This document shows, piece after piece, positions 5,770-6,942 of a stretch of 6,942 nucleotides of DNA (within the stretch, counting starts at the first letter, position 1; each line of letters begins with the position of its first letter). Under the pieces are notes generated by a model. The model was not told the DNA's origin. It worked only from the letters and a program-made list of their open reading frames with translations, and ran no database searches. A program made the position numbers and the translations under genes. The DNA is from an uncultured Collinsella sp. (GTDB lineage Bacteria > Actinomycetota > Coriobacteriia > Coriobacteriales > Coriobacteriaceae), in contig URGY01000090.1 of the NCBI GenBank assembly GCA_900547505.1, positions 1-6,942 of the forward strand, written 5' to 3'.

Positions 5770-6897
5770 ATGACGACTTCTTATAAAACGATGGTGGTAA
5801 AGATCGGTTCGTCCACGGTGGTGGGTGCCGATGGCAAGGTCAACCGCGCCTTTATCGGCGGACTTGCCGATCAGGCCGCAGCGCTGCGCAAGCTCGGCTG
5901 GCGTCTGGTCGTGGTGAGCTCGGGCGCTATCGCCTGTGGCTATCCCGTGTTGGGTTTCGACCGCAAGCCGGTCGGTGACCTGCCGAGCCTGCAGGCTTGC
6001 GCCTCGGCCGGTCAGTGCATCATCTCGTCGGCCTACGACGAGGAGTTCCATGCGCGCGACCTGCTCACCTCGCTCGTACTGCTCACGCGCCACGACACGG
6101 CCCGCCGCACGTCCTACCTGCATGCGCGCGACGCCCTGCTGCGCCTCGTGGAGCTTGGCGTGGTGCCGGTCGTCAACGAGAACGATACCGTTACCGTCGA
6201 TGAGATTAAGTTTGGCGACAACGACACACTGGCGGCGCTTGTGAGCTGCCTGGTTTCTGCCGATCTGTGCGTGACGCTCTCGGACATCGATGGTCTCTAT
6301 ACTGCCAATCCGCATGAGGACCCCACGGCCGAGTTTGTTCCTGTCGTGCATAAGATCGATGCCAAGATTATTGCCTCGGCGGGCGATTCTTCCACATCGG
6401 TGGGAACGGGCGGCATGATTACCAAGATCCGCGCGAGCCGCATCCTGATGACGGCGGGCATTCAGAGCGTGATTTGCTCGGGCGAGGAGCCCGATGCGCT
6501 CGTGCGCCTCGCCCGCGGCGAGAGCGTGGGCACGCTGTTCGATCCGCCGGCGGAGCGTCTGGACATCGCACCCCGCAAGCTGTGGATCGCACTGGGCGAC
6601 AAGGCGCATGGCTCGGTGACGGTCGATGATGGTGCTGCGAAGGCGCTGGTCAGCCGTGGCTCTTCCTTGCTTGCGGTGGGTATTCGCGAGGTCGATGGCC
6701 AGTTTGCCGAGGGCGATGTGCTCGATGTGTGCGATCCGAGCGGTATGGTCGTCGCCCGCGGTATCGCCGAGGCCGATTCGGACGTGCTGGAACTTGCCGC
6801 CGGCCGCCGCCAGGACCAGATCGCCAGCAACCGCCTGCTGGCAGACCTGGCCGAGAAGCCCGCGATACACAGGGATAATTTAATCGTCTTCGCCTAA
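5770..6897 (+). CDS. proB: Glutamate 5-kinase with C-terminal PUA domain
   Basis: Phosphorylates glutamate to gamma-glutamyl phosphate, the first and feedback-controlled step of proline synthesis. The 375-residue product matches the full two-domain form (E. coli ProB has 367). Kinase domain: VVKIGSS (9-15), LVVVSSGAIACG (46-57), VVPVVNENDTV (131-141), KFGDNDTLAALV (147-158), LSDIDGLYTANP (170-181) and VGTGGMITKIRAS (211-223). The PUA domain runs from about 270 to the end, with ITVDEGA-type GSVTVDDGAAKAL (281-293), RGSSLLAVGI (296-305) and the terminal IHRDNL (366-371). The start at 5770 is forced: an in-frame stop lies at 5764-5766. A second ATG at 5791 would trim seven residues just before the first strand. 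There is no clear Shine-Dalgarno sequence at either. It follows pncB by 79 bases; proA, its usual partner, would lie beyond the window. Confidence 0.95.
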   Translation: MTTSYKTMVVKIGSSTVVGADGKVNRAFIGGLADQAAALRKLGWRLVVVSSGAIACGYPVLGFDRKPVGDLPSLQACASAGQCIISSAYDEEFHARDLLTSLVLLTRHDTARRTSYLHARDALLRLVELGVVPVVNENDTVTVDEIKFGDNDTLAALVSCLVSADLCVTLSDIDGLYTANPHEDPTAEFVPVVHKIDAKIIASAGDSSTSVGTGGMITKIRASRILMTAGIQSVICSGEEPDALVRLARGESVGTLFDPPAERLDIAPRKLWIALGDKAHGSVTVDDGAAKALVSRGSSLLAVGIREVDGQFAEGDVLDVCDPSGMVVARGIAEADSDVLELAAGRRQDQIASNRLLADLAEKPAIHRDNLIVFA

Positions 6898-6942
6898 CCA
6901 ATTGACGCTGCAAACGCCCCTAAGCGGCAATCTGACGTTCAA

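Noticed and set aside
5713..6870. A 385-codon open frame on the minus strand opposite proB
   Set aside because: Shadow of proB; no motifs, and composition typical of antisense GC-rich coding sequence.

Overview
The window reads as ordinary chromosome from a GC-rich, low-complexity-free Gram-positive bacterium. The gene styles (a lactic-acid-bacteria-type TrpS, a TagO/WecA-type transferase, a PflX-type radical SAM protein), strong use of GCG/GCC codons and a tRNA gene without encoded CCA fit an actinobacterium of the Coriobacteriia, plausibly Collinsella. That placement is inference from style, not from a database comparison.

Layout. The left third is transcribed on the minus strand: a previously unlabelled structured RNA (about 2266 to 2096), then a polyprenyl-phosphate sugar-1-phosphate transferase (1890 to 691), then the 5' part of trpS (520 to beyond the left edge). 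The right two thirds are on the plus strand: a PflX-type radical SAM protein (2416-3354), a tRNA-Ala(CGC) with a clear promoter and an intrinsic terminator (3465-3624), a small coiled-coil/proline-rich/one-helix membrane protein (3642-4100), nicotinate phosphoribosyltransferase pncB (4185-5690) and glutamate 5-kinase proB (5770-6897). The last 45 bases hold no recognisable gene; proA is the usual partner of proB but cannot be seen here.

Functionally these are mostly housekeeping parts: tRNA charging, cell-envelope glycopolymer initiation, NAD salvage and proline synthesis. They do not form one pathway. The item most worth attention is the intergenic region 2096-2300. On the minus strand it has a good -10 box, a start point three bases before a 12-bp closing helix, several internal hairpins, and a U-rich tract right after the helix closes. 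This is the anatomy of a free-standing ~170-nt non-coding RNA; 6S RNA and the raiA motif are the families to test first. Other points are a divergent promoter pair between that RNA and the radical SAM gene, a 12-bp perfect inverted repeat after the radical SAM gene, and the tight packing of tRNA terminator and membrane-protein start.
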